64,000 bases of DNA from Serratia plymuthica NBRC 102599 (lineage in GTDB: Bacteria; Pseudomonadota; Gammaproteobacteria; Enterobacterales; Enterobacteriaceae). Of this stretch, positions 1 through 8,609 are shown in pieces. The DNA is taken from the NCBI RefSeq assembly GCF_001590925.1, contig NZ_BCTU01000021.1:62001-126000 (forward strand), given 5' to 3'. The position numbers and the translations under genes are program-made. The notes below the pieces were generated by a model that did no database searches, was not told the origin of the DNA, and saw only the letters and a program-made list of their open reading frames with translations. Positions within the stretch are counted from its first letter, which is position 1, and each line of letters starts with the position of its first letter.

Positions 1-98
1 AAATAATGGTCGGCAAGCGCTTTCGCGTATTGGCCCACGGCGACCAGTGCATTGGCGCCCTGAATGTACTTGCCTGGAGACTGGATGATTCTCAACAT
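1..98 (-). CDS. gldA: glycerol dehydrogenase, N-terminal fragment cut by the window edge
   Basis: Only the first 32 codons are visible, reading leftward from an ATG at 96-98 off the edge. The N terminus MLRIIQSPGKYIQGAN is the conserved start of enterobacterial GldA, the cytoplasmic metal-dependent enzyme that oxidises glycerol to dihydroxyacetone with NAD. No catalytic residues lie inside the fragment, so the call rests on this N-terminal match alone. It is divergent from ygiB and shares a 350-base control region that holds two palindromes. Confidence 0.8.
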   Translation of the reverse strand, partial: MLRIIQSPGKYIQGANALVAVGQYAKALADHY

Positions 99-230
99 AA
101 CCGGATCCTTGTAGGGAAATTGACGATGGTAACGTTCAGATATCAGGTGATGATGCGTCCGGTCTGTGCCGTCGCGTTGTTATGCACTGACTATAGGGCT
201 AACGGAGAGCTTTGCGACAGACCGCGTTTT

Positions 231-278
231 TGTTCCATTATGGAACATAACAACCTCCACGCCGTTTCATAATGAAAC
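231..278. promoter_or_regulatory. twin palindromes in the gldA/ygiB control region
   Basis: Two near-perfect palindromes lie in tandem. TGTTCCATTATGGAACA at 231-247 has 8-base arms around one base. GTTTCATAATGAAAC at 264-278 has 7-base arms around one base. Their centres are 32 bases apart, close to three helical turns, which favours two dimers on one DNA face. They lie 130-180 bases upstream of the gldA start. The TTCCAT/ATGGAA form resembles operators of IclR-family regulators; that assignment is inference. The rest of 99-450 shows nothing else I can name. Confidence 0.5.
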
Positions 279-450
279 TCTGCCGCCGCTTTTCCAGCCG
301 GTAAAGCGAGCTGGCGCACAGCCTAACGTATAACTGCGTAAAGAGTGGATTCTACGGGCGTTTCAGCTTTAATTTTGACCATCTTTCCCCTATTCTTACC
401 GCCACTACTGGGAAAGGGCGAAAACAGCCCGACTGATGGGATTAATAACG

Positions 451-1116
451 ATGAAACGGACAAAAAACATCAACCAAGAGACGTTCCGCAAATCCTGGCG
501 CACCTATCGCGTTGCGCCCGTAGCCTTGGCAATCAGCGGAGTCTTTATGCTGGCCGGCTGTGAAAAAGCGGATGAAACGGTCTCGATGTATCAAAATGCC
601 GACGAGTGTTCGCGCACTAACCCTTCCATGAGCGAGCAGTGCACCACTGCCTATAACAACGCCCTGAAAGAAGCCGAAAAAACCGCGCCTAAATACGCCA
701 CCCGTGAAGACTGCGTCGCCGAGTTCGGTGAAGCGCAGTGTACTCAGGCCCCCGCTCCGGCGCAGGCCGGCATGGCGGCTGAATCGCAAAGCAGCGGCAG
801 CTTCTGGATGCCACTGATGGCAGGTTACATGATGGGCCGCATGATGGGCGGCTCCGGCTTTGCCCAACAGCCGCTGTTCACCTCCAAAAACGCCGCCAGC
901 CCGGCCAACGGCAAGTTCGTTGACGCCACCGGCAAGAGCTACGGCCCGGCCACCGCAGGCGGCCGCACCATGACGGTGCCGAAAACCGCGATGGCGCCAA
1001 AACCGGCGGTCACCAACACCGTTACCCGCGGTGGCTTTGGCGAATCCGTGGCCAAGCAGACCAGCATGCAGCGCAGCAGCGCGACCTCCGGCAGCTCACG
1101 CAGCATGGGCGGTTAA
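451..1116 (+). CDS. ygiB: YgiB family DUF1190 lipoprotein-like protein
   Basis: The 221-residue product matches enterobacterial YgiB closely, including a conserved middle ([19 protein letters not shown]) and the tail [14 protein letters not shown]. Near residue 35 a hydrophobic segment ends in LAGC, compatible with a lipobox. A Gly/Met-rich stretch ([12 protein letters not shown]) follows. Its molecular role is unknown; the family travels with ygiC. I chose the ATG at 451 because family members begin MKRTK; an in-frame ATG at 436 would add five residues. The stop is three bases before ygiC, so the two are surely co-translated. Confidence 0.9.
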   Translation: MKRTKNINQETFRKSWRTYRVAPVALAISGVFMLAGCEKADETVSMYQNADECSRTNPSMSEQCTTAYNNALKEAEKTAPKYATREDCVAEFGEAQCTQAPAPAQAGMAAESQSSGSFWMPLMAGYMMGRMMGGSGFAQQPLFTSKNAASPANGKFVDATGKSYGPATAGGRTMTVPKTAMAPKPAVTNTVTRGGFGESVAKQTSMQRSSATSGSSRSMGG

Positions 1117-1119
1117 GGC

Positions 1120-2280
1120 ATGAAACGCGTTGCGATTACCGAGCGCCCGAACTGGCGCGAAAAAGCGACCGAGTTCGGCTTCAAATTCCATACCATGTAT
1201 GGCGAGCCGTACTGGTGTGAGGATGCCTATTACCAGTTTACGCTGGCGCAAATCGAAGAGATTGAAAGCGCCACCGCCGAGCTGCATCAGATGTGCCTGC
1301 AAGTGGTAGAGAAAGTGGTCGGCAGCGATGCGCTGATGGCCAAATTCCAGATCCCGAAGCACACCTGGGATTTCGTTCGCAGCTCGTGGCGCACCAGCCA
1401 ACCTTCGCTGTATTCGCGCCTCGATCTGGCCTACGACGGCGTCAATCCACCCAAGTTACTGGAGAACAATGCCGATACGCCAACCTCGCTGTATGAAGCG
1501 GCCTTCTTCCAATGGCTGTGGCTGGAAGACCAGATCAACGCCGGCAATCTCAGCCCGGAGTCCGATCAATACAACAGCCTGCAAGAAAAGCTGATTGAGC
1601 GTTTTGCCGATTTGAAAGCGCACCACGGCTTCGGTCTGCTGCATTTGGCCTGTTGCCAGGACAGCGAAGAAGATCGCGGTACGGTGCAATACTTGCAGGA
1701 CTGCGCACTGGAAGCCGGCGTGCCGACCGAGTTCCTGTTTATGGAAGACATTGGTCTCGGCGAGAAGGGGCAGTTTACCGATCTGCAAGACCAGGTTATC
1801 GGTAATCTGTTCAAGCTCTATCCGTGGGAGTTTATGCTGCGCGAGATGTTTTCCACCAAGCTGGAAGATGCCGGCGTGCGCTGGCTGGAGCCGGCCTGGA
1901 AAAGCATTATCTCCAACAAGGCGCTGCTGCCGATGCTGTGGGAAATGTTCCCGGATCACCCGAACCTGCTGCCGGCCTACTTCGCGCAGGACGAACATCC
2001 GCAGCTCGATCACTACGTCACCAAGCCGCTGTTCTCACGCGAAGGCGCCAATATCCAGATCGTGCAGAACGGTCAGGAAGTGGCGCGCGTTGACGGTCCG
2101 TACGGCGAAGAAGGCATGATTGTGCAACAGTTCCACCCATTGCCGCAGTTTGAGGGCAGCTATACGCTGATCGGCAGTTGGCTGGTGGACGATCAACCCT
2201 GCGGCATCGGCCTGCGTGAAGATCGCGAGCTGATCACCCAGGATCTGTCGCGTTTCTACCCGCACATCATCCTCGGCTGA
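1120..2280 (+). CDS. ygiC: glutathionylspermidine synthase-like ATP-grasp protein YgiC
   Basis: The 386-residue protein belongs to the preATP-grasp/ATP-grasp family of the C-terminal glutathionylspermidine synthetase domain. Conserved stretches include [19 protein letters not shown] near residues 107-125 and [11 protein letters not shown] near residues 305-315, the latter being the nucleotide-binding part. Family chemistry is ATP-driven amide bond formation, but YgiC paralogues lack the amidase half of Gsp and their substrate is not known to me. It forms an operon with ygiB and is followed at once by a strong terminator. Confidence 0.9.
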   Translation: MKRVAITERPNWREKATEFGFKFHTMYGEPYWCEDAYYQFTLAQIEEIESATAELHQMCLQVVEKVVGSDALMAKFQIPKHTWDFVRSSWRTSQPSLYSRLDLAYDGVNPPKLLENNADTPTSLYEAAFFQWLWLEDQINAGNLSPESDQYNSLQEKLIERFADLKAHHGFGLLHLACCQDSEEDRGTVQYLQDCALEAGVPTEFLFMEDIGLGEKGQFTDLQDQVIGNLFKLYPWEFMLREMFSTKLEDAGVRWLEPAWKSIISNKALLPMLWEMFPDHPNLLPAYFAQDEHPQLDHYVTKPLFSREGANIQIVQNGQEVARVDGPYGEEGMIVQQFHPLPQFEGSYTLIGSWLVDDQPCGIGLREDRELITQDLSRFYPHIILG

Positions 2281-2307
2281 CGAAGTCTTGCCAGATACCT
2301 GAAATGC

Positions 2308-2338
2308 AAACGCCAGTCTGAGACTGGCGTTTTTTATT
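2308..2338 (+). terminator. rho-independent terminator of ygiBC
   Basis: A GC-rich hairpin with arms ACGCCAGTCT and AGACTGGCGT is followed directly by a T-rich tract, 30 bases after the ygiC stop. The T-run abuts the stop codon of the convergent ygiD. Confidence 0.85.
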
Positions 2339-3120
2339 TAACCGACCTGCACCGACAGCATGCTCAAAGCGCCCATCTCGATGCCGTCCACAGGCACGGA
2401 TATCGCTTCTTCGCCATCCCAACTGCCCAGCACATACAGCAGCGGCAGATAATGTTCCGGCGTCGGATTCGACAATGCCGCCCCCTGATGCTGCATGAAA
2501 TTCACCAGAGGATGATTATCCCCCTGATAATTCAGATTATCGCGCACGAACTTGTCAAAGGACTCCGCCCACGGATAAGGGGTGGTATCCCCCTGCCATT
2601 TCACCATTCGCAGGTTATGCACCACGTTGCCGCTGGCGACAATCATCACCCCCTGCTCACGCAGCGCCGCCAGTTTGCGGCCCAGCTGGTAATGGTATTC
2701 AGCCGGTTTGGTGCCGTCGATACTGAGTTGTACGATCGGGATATCCGCGTCGGGGTACATCTTGATCAAGACTCCCCAGGTGCCGTGGTCCAGCCCCCAT
2801 TCGCTGACATCCGCCGTGACCTCAATCGGCGCAAGCAACTGCTGCAACTGCGCCGCCAGTTCAGGAGAGCCCGGCGCCGGATATCGAGTATCAAACAGCG
2901 CCTGCGGGAAACCGCCAAAATCATGGATGGTTTTTGGCTTTTCCATCGCGGTCACCGCGGTGCCACGGGTGTACCAGTGCGCGGAAACGGCGACGATGGC
3001 TTTTGGACGCGGCAACGTTTCACCCAGCGTACGCCATGCCAGGGTGTAGCGATTTTCTTCCAGCGCGTTCATCGGGCTACCGTGACCGAGGAAAAGAGCA
3101 GGCATACGAGAGGTGTTCAT
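2338..3120 (-). CDS. ygiD: YgiD, class III extradiol (DODA-type) dioxygenase family
   Basis: This 260-residue protein begins MNTSRMPALFLGHGSPMN, the hallmark of the YgiD/DODA family. His of GHGSP, His of VSAHWYTRG and His of HDFGGFP are the family's metal-binding candidates. E. coli YgiD can open the ring of L-DOPA, giving 4,5-seco-DOPA; the physiological substrate is uncertain. I chose the start at 3120 for the AAGGA box 8 bases upstream and the family N terminus; longer in-frame starts exist at 3141 and 3177. It is divergent from zupT. Confidence 0.9.
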   Translation of the reverse strand: MNTSRMPALFLGHGSPMNALEENRYTLAWRTLGETLPRPKAIVAVSAHWYTRGTAVTAMEKPKTIHDFGGFPQALFDTRYPAPGSPELAAQLQQLLAPIEVTADVSEWGLDHGTWGVLIKMYPDADIPIVQLSIDGTKPAEYHYQLGRKLAALREQGVMIVASGNVVHNLRMVKWQGDTTPYPWAESFDKFVRDNLNYQGDNHPLVNFMQHQGAALSNPTPEHYLPLLYVLGSWDGEEAISVPVDGIEMGALSMLSVQVG

Positions 3121-3130
3121 ACATAATCCT

Positions 3131-3159
3131 TGGTTAGTCATCTTACGTTCTGCTAACCA
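3131..3159. promoter_or_regulatory. inverted repeat just upstream of ygiD
   Basis: TGGTTAG at 3131-3137 and CTAACCA at 3153-3159 are perfect 7-base arms separated by 15 bases. They start 11 bases upstream of the ygiD start codon. This could be an operator or an mRNA leader hairpin. No regulator can be named from the sequence. Confidence 0.35.
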
Positions 3160-3328
3160 GATTACGCCGTTTGCCACGGCAACACAGCCGGATAACCATG
3201 ATGAAGATCTTCAATAAATTTGAATGGTTTAAACAATGGCAGTCATCCGTCAAACCCGCTCGATTTCAGCTGTGACTCTGTTAGTATCAGAAAATAAACA
3301 ATAATTATCAGCATACAAGGAGGCTATT

Positions 3329-4096
3329 CTGTCAGTACCCCTGATCCTGACCCTGCTGGCCGGCGGTGCCACCTTTGTCGGTGCCCTGTTCGGCATCATC
3401 GGCCAAAAACCGTCCAACCGGATGCTGGCCTTTGCCCTCGGCTTTGCCGCCGGGATTATGCTGCTGATTTCATTGATGGAAATGCTGCCTGCGGCGCTGC
3501 ACACCCAGGGTATGTCGCCGATGCTGGGCTACGGCATGTTCATGCTTGGCCTCTTGGGGTATTTTGCGCTGGACCGCATGCTGCCGCATCAGCATCCACA
3601 GGATTTGCAGCAAAAGCCGCTCACTCCCTATAACCTCAAACGCACCGCAATGCTGCTGACGCTCGGCATCAGCCTGCACAATTTCCCGGAAGGCATCGCT
3701 ACCTTCGTCACCGCCAGCGCCGATCTTGAATTGGGGATGGGTGTTGCGCTGGCGGTCGCCATCCACAATATTCCTGAAGGGTTGGCGGTTGCCGGACCGG
3801 TGTATGCCGCCACCGGCTCAAAAACCAAAGCGCTGCTGTGGTCGGGCATTTCCGGCATGGCGGAAATTCTCGGCGGCGTGCTGGCGTTCCTGCTGCTCGG
3901 CCCGATGATCTCGCCGGTGGTGATGGCGTCGATTATGGCAGCAGTGGCCGGCATTATGGTGGCGCTGTCGGTAGATGAGTTGATGCCGCTGGCCAAAGAG
4001 ATCGACCCGCACAACAACCCCAGCTACGGCGTGTTATGCGGGATGGCGGTCATGGGGTTCAGCCTGACGCTGTTGCAAAGCGGCGGCATCGGTTAA
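3329..4096 (+). CDS. zupT: ZIP-family zinc/metal uptake transporter ZupT, CTG start
   Basis: ZupT imports Zn2+ and other divalent cations across the inner membrane. The product has about eight hydrophobic segments and the two signature helices NFPEGIATF and NIPEGLAVA, whose His/Asn/Glu residues form the metal path. Homology to E. coli ZupT (MSVPLILT) extends upstream of the first ATG (3422). The frame reads [13 protein letters not shown] from a CTG at 3329, five bases after a perfect AAGGAGG at 3317-3323. No ATG, GTG or TTG is available there, so initiation is most likely at CTG, giving 255 residues, close to the family length. An ATG start at 3422 would delete the first helix. Confidence 0.88.
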   Translation: MSVPLILTLLAGGATFVGALFGIIGQKPSNRMLAFALGFAAGIMLLISLMEMLPAALHTQGMSPMLGYGMFMLGLLGYFALDRMLPHQHPQDLQQKPLTPYNLKRTAMLLTLGISLHNFPEGIATFVTASADLELGMGVALAVAIHNIPEGLAVAGPVYAATGSKTKALLWSGISGMAEILGGVLAFLLLGPMISPVVMASIMAAVAGIMVALSVDELMPLAKEIDPHNNPSYGVLCGMAVMGFSLTLLQSGGIG

Positions 4097-4110
4097 CGCC
4101 GATTCTGACT

Positions 4111-4131
4111 GGCGGGGCCCCCAACCCCGCC
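4111..4131 (+). terminator. hairpin after zupT, possible terminator
   Basis: The arms GGCGGGG and CCCCGCC enclose a 7-base loop 14 bases after the zupT stop. There is no strong T-run, so termination here is only possible. Confidence 0.35.
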
Positions 4132-4350
4132 AAATCGAATGCCTTCCAATAAATTCATAACCTATATGAATATCAAAGCATTACTGCCACACAGGTCTAA
4201 TTTGTGAGCGATTTGCATATGATTTGTTAATTCAAAATATACAATGAATTTCTCTGCCGGCTCCCCGCCGGCAGGTTGCGGCGCTACGGTGAAAACGTCG
4301 TACCCTCCGCGCTCGGCAACACGGAACTCAAGTACAACAAGGAGGAATTC

Positions 4351-5883
4351 ATGTTCAGATCCACACTGGCAACCCACCTGGCTCTTTCCGTTACCTTATG
4401 CACCGGGTGGGTAGCAACCGTCTGCGCAGAGGAAAAAGCGCAACTGGTACAGCGCGAAGATCCTTACTTCAAACAGGCGCAAGAACAGCTACAACAAAGG
4501 CTGGCACAGCCTAAAAACACCCATCGGGCGAAAAACGTCATTCTGGTCGTTGGCGATGGGATGGGGTTTTCAACCGTTACTGCAGCACGTATTTTCGAAG
4601 GGCAACAACGCGGCGTCGACGGCGAATCTAACGTGTTGGCATGGGAAGCTTTCCCCTACCTGGCCGCAGCCAAAACCTACTCTGCCAACGCCCAGATAAC
4701 CGACTCCGCCCCCAGCGCAGTCGCCATGACCACCGGCGTCAAAACCCTCAATGACCTGATGGGGCTGGACCATACGGCGAGCCTTAACAACTGCGAGGAT
4801 CAGAAAACCAAAACGGTCACCACCCTGTGGGAGATGGCCGCCTCCCTCGGCATGTCCACCGGTGCCGTCACCACCGCGACCATCACCCATGCCACTCCCG
4901 GCGCCACCTATGCCCATATCGCTAACCGAGACTGGGAATCCGATGCAAAAATGCCGGCCGAAGCCCTGGCCGCCGGCTGCAGCGATATTGCTCGCCAGTT
5001 GGTTGAGATGAAATACGGCAACGGCCTCAACGTCGCCATGGGCGGCGGGCGCGCCAACTTCCTGCCGGAGAGTGCAACCGATCCTGAATATGCCGCTAAA
5101 AAAGGCAACAGGAAGGATGGTCGTGACCTGACGCAAGCCTGGCTAAAACGCTATGGGGAACGCGGCAGCTACGTGTGGAATCAATCGCAGTTCGATCGGA
5201 TCGACCCCGCGAAGGTTGATCATCTGTTGGCTCTGTTTGAACCGTCGCATATGAACTTCGACCACGATCGGCGGGAAGATGCCGCAGGTGAGCCTTCGCT
5301 GGCCGAAATGACCGGCAAGGCCATCGATATTCTGGCCAGGAACCCCGAGGGCTATCTGTTGTTGGTTGAGGGCGGGCGCATTGACCACGGCAGCCATAAC
5401 GGCAATGCCTATCGCACCTTAACCGATACGGTGGCCCTCAATGAGGCGGTAAAAACCATTATCGGCAAAGTTGACCTGAACGAGACGCTGGTGGTGGTGA
5501 CCGGCGATCATAGCCATACGCTCACCCTTGCCGGCTATGCCAAACGGGGTAATCCAATCCTCGGCATCTCAATTGGCGTCAACGGCAAACCGCTGCTGGG
5601 CAGCGACGGCAAGCCTTATACCACGATCAGCTTCGCCAACGGCCCCGGCGGTGTCATTCCGCTGCCGGAGCGCCCGGCACTCACCATGGAGCAGACCAGC
5701 GCACCCGACTTTATCCAGCCGGCGCTGGTGCCGATGAAGAGCGAAACGCATGGGGGTGAGGATCTTGGCATCTACGCCATCGGCCCTTGGTCGCATCTGT
5801 TCCAGGGCACGGTCGAGGAAAACTACACGTTTCATGTGATGAATTACGCTAGCCGTATCGGCGAACGTCTGTCAAATCTGTAG
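4351..5883 (+). CDS. phoA: exported alkaline phosphatase of the animal/Vibrio type
   Basis: The enzyme hydrolyses phosphate monoesters in the periplasm using two zinc ions and one magnesium. The 510-residue product has a signal peptide ending near residue 26 (ATVCA/EEKA). Catalytic residues fit mammalian alkaline phosphatases: Asp69 (VGDGMG), nucleophile Ser119 (TDSAPSA), His180 (THATPGATYAH), Asp345/His349 (GGRIDHGSH), Asp386/His387 (GDHSH) and a late His (ETHGGED). E. coli PhoA has Asp and Lys where this enzyme has His180 and His387-region ligands, so it is not the classical PhoA lineage and the gene symbol is generic. A perfect AAGGAGG precedes the ATG at 4351. It is a single gene between zupT and ribB, a place where E. 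coli has none. I saw no convincing Pho box. Confidence 0.9.
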   Translation: MFRSTLATHLALSVTLCTGWVATVCAEEKAQLVQREDPYFKQAQEQLQQRLAQPKNTHRAKNVILVVGDGMGFSTVTAARIFEGQQRGVDGESNVLAWEAFPYLAAAKTYSANAQITDSAPSAVAMTTGVKTLNDLMGLDHTASLNNCEDQKTKTVTTLWEMAASLGMSTGAVTTATITHATPGATYAHIANRDWESDAKMPAEALAAGCSDIARQLVEMKYGNGLNVAMGGGRANFLPESATDPEYAAKKGNRKDGRDLTQAWLKRYGERGSYVWNQSQFDRIDPAKVDHLLALFEPSHMNFDHDRREDAAGEPSLAEMTGKAIDILARNPEGYLLLVEGGRIDHGSHNGNAYRTLTDTVALNEAVKTIIGKVDLNETLVVVTGDHSHTLTLAGYAKRGNPILGISIGVNGKPLLGSDGKPYTTISFANGPGGVIPLPERPALTMEQTSAPDFIQPALVPMKSETHGGEDLGIYAIGPWSHLFQGTVEENYTFHVMNYASRIGERLSNL

Positions 5884-5900
5884 CCCTTTGTTAAGCCGAT

Positions 5901-5929
5901 AAAAAAAGCCGCATTACGCGGCTTTTTTT
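5901..5929. terminator. bidirectional terminator between phoA and ribB
   Basis: The arms AAAGCCGC and GCGGCTTT surround a 5-base loop, with A-tract before and T-tract after. It can end both the rightward phosphatase transcript and the leftward ribB transcript. Confidence 0.85.
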
Positions 5930-5950
5930 ATCGTCGAAGACCAGGCTGAA

Positions 5951-6604
5951 TCAGCTGGCTTTCTGCTCCTGGGCCTGGCGGTAAGCCACCAGATCCTCGA
6001 TGGTCAGCACCGTCATATCATGCTTCCTGGCGAACTCGATCACTTCCGGAGCATGCGCCATGCTGCCATCGTCGTTGGTCAGCTCGCACAGCACGCCGGC
6101 AGGTTTGAAACCGGCCATGGCCACCAGATCGATGGTCGCTTCGGTGTGGCCACGGCGGCTCAGCACCCCACCCGGCTGCGCACGCAGCGGGAACACGTGG
6201 CCAGGGCGGTTCAGATCGCTCGGCTTGGCGTTGTCGGCCACCGCCGCACGGATGGTGGTCAGGCGGTCGGAAGCGGAAACGCCGGTCGTCACGCCCTGCG
6301 CCGCTTCGATAGTCACGGTGAAGGCAGTCTGGAACTGGCTGGAGTTGTTGGTCACCATCATCGGCAGTTCAAGCTGCTGACGGCGGTCTTCGGTGATGCA
6401 CAGGCACACGATACCGCTGCCGTGGCGAATGGTCAGCGCCATTTGCTCAACGGTCATGGTTTCTGCGGCGAAGATCATATCACCTTCGTTTTCACGATTT
6501 TCATCATCAAGCACCATCACACCGCGCCCGTTGCGCAATGCTTCAAGAGCGCGTTCAACGCGTTCTACCGGCGTGCCGAAATCTGAAAGTAGCGTCTGAT
6601 TCAT
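5951..6604 (-). CDS. ribB: 3,4-dihydroxy-2-butanone 4-phosphate synthase
   Basis: RibB converts ribulose 5-phosphate to formate and the four-carbon precursor of riboflavin, in the cytoplasm. The 217-residue product carries the acidic active-site loop [10 protein letters not shown] near residues 33-42, the RHGSGIVC stretch and the late GHTEATIDL segment with the catalytic His. It is a stand-alone RibB with no GTP cyclohydrolase II domain. I chose the start at 6604 ([10 protein letters not shown], as in E. coli). A long leader with an FMN riboswitch precedes it. Confidence 0.96.
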   Translation of the reverse strand: MNQTLLSDFGTPVERVERALEALRNGRGVMVLDDENRENEGDMIFAAETMTVEQMALTIRHGSGIVCLCITEDRRQQLELPMMVTNNSSQFQTAFTVTIEAAQGVTTGVSASDRLTTIRAAVADNAKPSDLNRPGHVFPLRAQPGGVLSRRGHTEATIDLVAMAGFKPAGVLCELTNDDGSMAHAPEVIEFARKHDMTVLTIEDLVAYRQAQEQKAS

Positions 6605-6677
6605 GGTAAAAAACCTCATTAGAAAATTATGGATTACCAGAACCAGGGCGATCTTGAGGAGTAGCTACAACAATAGC

Positions 6678-6720
6678 TAAAAAAATAACGCAAGCGGGCG
6701 CAAACCCGGCAGATACCGTT
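6678..6720 (-). terminator. possible attenuator between the FMN aptamer and ribB
   Basis: On the leftward strand an imperfect GC-rich stem (AACG..GCCGGG against CCCGC..CGTT) is followed by seven T residues, about 75 bases upstream of ribB and just after the FMN aptamer. This placement is expected for a riboswitch expression platform. The stem has bulges, so its strength is uncertain. Confidence 0.5.
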
Positions 6721-6884
6721 ACTCTCTCCCATCCGGACTATAACCGTCGGCCCCGGAATTACACCGGATCTGCTGACCTCTAACCAAACTACAAGAGACT
6801 GGCTGAGCGCTCGCGGGCTTTCACCGTAGAAGGTGATTTACCGCCGGTGGGGACTTGCACCCCGCCCTGAGAATAAGCATTCTG
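6721..6884 (-). promoter_or_regulatory. FMN riboswitch (RFN element) controlling ribB
   Basis: Read leftward, the leader contains the near-invariant RFN blocks CAGGGCGGGGTGCAAGTCCC, CCACCGGCGGTAAATC, AAAGCCCGCGAGCG and the closing CCGACGGTTATAGTCCGGAT. Known function: the aptamer binds FMN and represses riboflavin synthesis. It lies about 120 bases upstream of ribB with the attenuator-like stem between. The edges are approximate. The rest of 6605-7023 holds only leader sequence and the divergent ubiK promoter area. Confidence 0.95.
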
Positions 6885-7023
6885 ACTATAACGCTAATGA
6901 TTAATCAGGGCAATTGGCAAAAGCACAATTCGGCCCCCTGCGGAGAATGCGGTTATTGGTTTATCCGGCGGGCAACTCGCATTACACTAGGCGACAGCTA
7001 TTAAACTCTGAAAGGGATACGCC

Positions 7024-7302
7024 ATGATTGACCCGAAAAAAATTGAACAGATCGCACGCCAGGTTCATGAGTCCATGCCTAAAGGCGTTCGTGAATTCGG
7101 GGAAGACGTCGAGAAGAAAATCCGTCAGGTGCTGCAGTCGCAGCTCACTCGCCTGGATTTGGTCAACCGCGAAGAGTTCGACGTGCAAACCCAGGTGCTG
7201 CTGCGCACCCGTGAAAAACTGGCATTGCTGGAACAGCGTATGAGCGAGCTGGAAAGCAAGCTGAACGCAGCGCCGGCAGCGCAACAGCCAGACGCAGAAT
7301 AA
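7024..7302 (+). CDS. ubiK: ubiquinone biosynthesis accessory factor UbiK
   Basis: The 92-residue product (formerly YqiC, BMFP family) helps the Ubi biosynthetic complex under aerobic conditions, with UbiJ. The sequence starts [20 protein letters not shown], has an amphipathic first helix and a C-terminal heptad-rich coiled coil ([21 protein letters not shown] written in part: [17 protein letters not shown]), then an Ala/Pro tail. It is a single gene divergent from ribB, in the same place as in E. coli, and converges on yjeH. Confidence 0.92.
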   Translation: MIDPKKIEQIARQVHESMPKGVREFGEDVEKKIRQVLQSQLTRLDLVNREEFDVQTQVLLRTREKLALLEQRMSELESKLNAAPAAQQPDAE

Positions 7303-7313
7303 GATGTCGCCAA

Positions 7314-7331
7314 GGGCGCGATACCGCGCCC
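7314..7331. terminator. hairpin between convergent ubiK and yjeH
   Basis: Perfect 7-base arms GGGCGCG and CGCGCCC enclose a 4-base loop, 11 bases after the ubiK stop. No long T-run follows on either strand, so its strength is uncertain. Confidence 0.4.
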
Positions 7332-7334
7332 TAA

Positions 7335-8585
7335 TCAGGAGCCAATCGCCGCCTGCGGCTTGCGCGGCAACACCAGCCAAATCAGCGCGAACATCCCCAA
7401 CGCATACAGGCTTTTCCAGCCGATTATCACCATCAGTAACAGGCACAGCACCAAACCTGCCACCGCCATCAACCGTGAACGCCCGTGCAAAATTCGGCAC
7501 CCCGCCAGCATGCACAGCAGATAAATCAGCACAAAGATGCCATTGGCATACACCAGCAGCGTATCCAGCGGCAGCTTCAGCGTATAAATCAGCAAGGTGA
7601 ACAGCAGACAGCACCCCACTACCGCGCTCAATGCATTGACCGGTGCTTGCCCGGCAGACAGCTTGGCCAACGCGCTGGACGGCCGATCCTGCGCCTGCGA
7701 CCACACCAGCCGGGCAAAGCTCTGCGTATAGATATTCACGCTGGCGAAGCAGGCCAGATAACCAATGATGCAGGCGACCCACAGCGCATGCTGCCCAAAC
7801 AGTTGCACCACGATGCCGGGCAGCGACGCGGCGGCAGCCTGATGCTCGCCGTAAGCGTGGAAATGCAGCACCGCCACGGTGCAACCCCAATAGACCGCTC
7901 CGGCGACCACCATGCCAAGCAACAGCGCACGCGGGAAATCGCGCTCGGGGTTACGGAATTCGGTCGCCAAATGCGCGAACGCTTCAAGGCCGACAAAACA
8001 CCAGAACATCACCGCCAACGCATGGAACAAATTGGGAGGAGAAATTTCGTCTATCGCAGGCCAGGGGATTTGGGCAGGCGAGATATCGCCTCGCCACCAG
8101 ATAGCGGCCACCAACCCCACCACCAGAATGGCGATCAGCGTTTGAATATTGGCGCTGGAGCCCGCGCTGCGCGTCCCCAACAGCCAAATCGCCAGCAGCG
8201 TGGCGATCTGCACCAACAGCAGGCCGTTGGCGCTCCAACCGAGCGTGGCTTGCCAGAACCCGGCGGCAATTTGCAAGGCGGCCGGCAGGCCGACCGGGAT
8301 CACCGACAGAAACAGCCAGCCGGTGACCTTCGCCATGCGCGGACCAAAAGCCATACCGACAAAGTGCGCAGCGCCGCCGGCGCTGGGGAAGTGGCGGCCC
8401 AGAGCCGCAAAAGCGATGGCGATAGGAAATACCAGCGCAATCAGCACCGGCCAGGCCCACAGGCTATCGCCTTGCGCTACCTGAGCCGCCAGTGCCGGAA
8501 CGGCAAACACCCCGGTACCCAGCAACGAAGTGGACAATAACCCGACGCCCTGCGCCAACCCCAGTTCCTGCTTCAGCCCACTCAC
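7335..8585 (-). CDS. yjeH: L-methionine/branched-chain amino acid exporter YjeH
   Basis: This 416-residue APC-superfamily inner membrane protein has about 12 hydrophobic segments. The N terminus MSGLKQELGLAQGVGLLSTS and the stretch MFWCFVGLEAFAHLATEF are those of E. coli YjeH, an exporter of methionine, leucine, isoleucine and valine. The start lies 24 bases after the hldE stop, so it is probably the last gene of the ygiF-glnE-hldE transcript. In E. coli yjeH sits near groEL instead, so the linkage here is a rearrangement. Confidence 0.92.
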   Translation of the reverse strand: MSGLKQELGLAQGVGLLSTSLLGTGVFAVPALAAQVAQGDSLWAWPVLIALVFPIAIAFAALGRHFPSAGGAAHFVGMAFGPRMAKVTGWLFLSVIPVGLPAALQIAAGFWQATLGWSANGLLLVQIATLLAIWLLGTRSAGSSANIQTLIAILVVGLVAAIWWRGDISPAQIPWPAIDEISPPNLFHALAVMFWCFVGLEAFAHLATEFRNPERDFPRALLLGMVVAGAVYWGCTVAVLHFHAYGEHQAAAASLPGIVVQLFGQHALWVACIIGYLACFASVNIYTQSFARLVWSQAQDRPSSALAKLSAGQAPVNALSAVVGCCLLFTLLIYTLKLPLDTLLVYANGIFVLIYLLCMLAGCRILHGRSRLMAVAGLVLCLLLMVIIGWKSLYALGMFALIWLVLPRKPQAAIGS

Positions 8586-8609
8586 TGACCACCGCCATTT
8601 TCAGCAGGC

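Noticed and set aside
6-272. Plus-strand frame over the gldA start
   Set aside because: It overlaps the gldA fragment in antisense and the palindromes, and has no recognisable protein features.
4185-4205. CTGCCACACAGGTCTAAT as a Pho box upstream of the phosphatase
   Set aside because: Matches to the CTGTCAT repeat are too weak and the distance to the only good -10 (TACAAT at 4240) is wrong for PhoB.
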